From contig JAIXTU010000009.1 of the NCBI GenBank assembly GCA_027483785.1, positions 1 through 5,968 of the forward strand: a stretch of 5,968 nt of DNA, in the 5' to 3' direction. Each line of letters begins with the position of its first letter. Positions within the stretch are counted from its first letter, which is position 1. Shown here piece after piece: positions 5,891 through 5,968 of the stretch. The translations under genes and the position numbers were made by a program. Source of the stretch: Flavobacterium sp. GTDB taxonomy: Bacteria > Bacteroidota > Bacteroidia > Flavobacteriales > Flavobacteriaceae. A model generated the notes under the pieces. The model saw nothing but the letters and a program-made list of their open reading frames with translations. It was not told the origin of the DNA and searched no databases.

Positions 5891-5968
5891 TTAATCTAAG
5901 GTATTTCGATCGATACGTTCTTTGGCTTCTATTAGCAGTTGATGCACTTTGGTTTCTAGTTCTGCTCT
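5891..5968 (-). CDS. C-terminal end of an unidentified protein (partial)
   Basis: The minus-strand frame from the window edge is open for 25 codons and ends in TAA at 5893-5891. The visible tail begins RAELETKVHQLLIEAKERID. It is charged, helix-prone and has leucine/isoleucine spacing compatible with a coiled coil. The composition looks protein-like, whereas the other minus frames have an early stop or implausible content. It would be transcribed towards rlmN. I do not recognise the family, and the rest of the gene is outside the window. Confidence 0.45.
   Translation of the reverse strand, partial: RAELETKVHQLLIEAKERIDRNTLD

Noticed and set aside
5693..5899. 68-codon plus-strand open frame, GTG start, hydrophobic N-terminal half
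   Set aside because: It runs through the palindrome cluster, has no recognisable family, and its content follows from the inverted repeats and GC-rich DNA. An overlapping minus-strand frame (5502-5825) runs into the rlmN start and was rejected for the same reason.
1..5968. CRISPR array, tRNA, rRNA, transposase or integrase
   Set aside because: No regularly spaced repeats, no cloverleaf sequence noticed, and no reading frame with recombinase motifs.

Overview
The window looks like a stretch of Bacteroidota chromosome, family not determinable by eye. The evidence is the promoter signal TAnnTTTG placed almost on top of start codons, the absence of clear Shine-Dalgarno sequences, a short TruB without a PUA domain, a thioredoxin-fold protein with a WCGDA active site, and a uppP-truB pair, an arrangement known from this phylum. 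Most of it is housekeeping DNA of moderate GC.

Layout, left to right. (1) Bases 1-1406, plus strand: the 3' part of uppP (undecaprenyl-diphosphate phosphatase) and a complete truB (tRNA U55 pseudouridine synthase), joined with zero spacing. (2) Bases 1407-2904: a visibly AT-richer islet with two plus-strand genes. The first encodes a STAS-like plus GHKL-ATPase protein. The second encodes a small stand-alone STAS-like protein of the DUF4325 type. Together they resemble a serine-kinase/anti-anti-sigma partner switch, but no sigma factor or other output gene lies in the window. Short direct repeats copied from the 3' ends of both flanking genes sit at the islet edge. (3) Bases 2905-5615, minus strand: rlmN, then a long-chain polyprenyl diphosphate synthase, then a thioredoxin-fold protein that overlaps the synthase by 4 bp. 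Both rlmN and the synthase gene start 4-5 bases after a perfect TACCTTTG box, so their mRNAs are probably leaderless or nearly so. (4) Bases 5579-5890: noncoding, with a chain of GC-rich imperfect palindromes. (5) Bases 5891-5968: the last 25 codons of an unidentified minus-strand gene.

Functionally, uppP and the polyprenyl synthase both belong to isoprenoid-lipid metabolism (undecaprenyl carrier recycling and, by inference, the quinone tail). truB and rlmN both modify translation RNAs. The islet is the only accessory-looking part and the best candidate for something little described: a compact two-protein switch of unknown output between two convergent conserved operons. It belongs to recognisable families, so it is unusual rather than wholly new.
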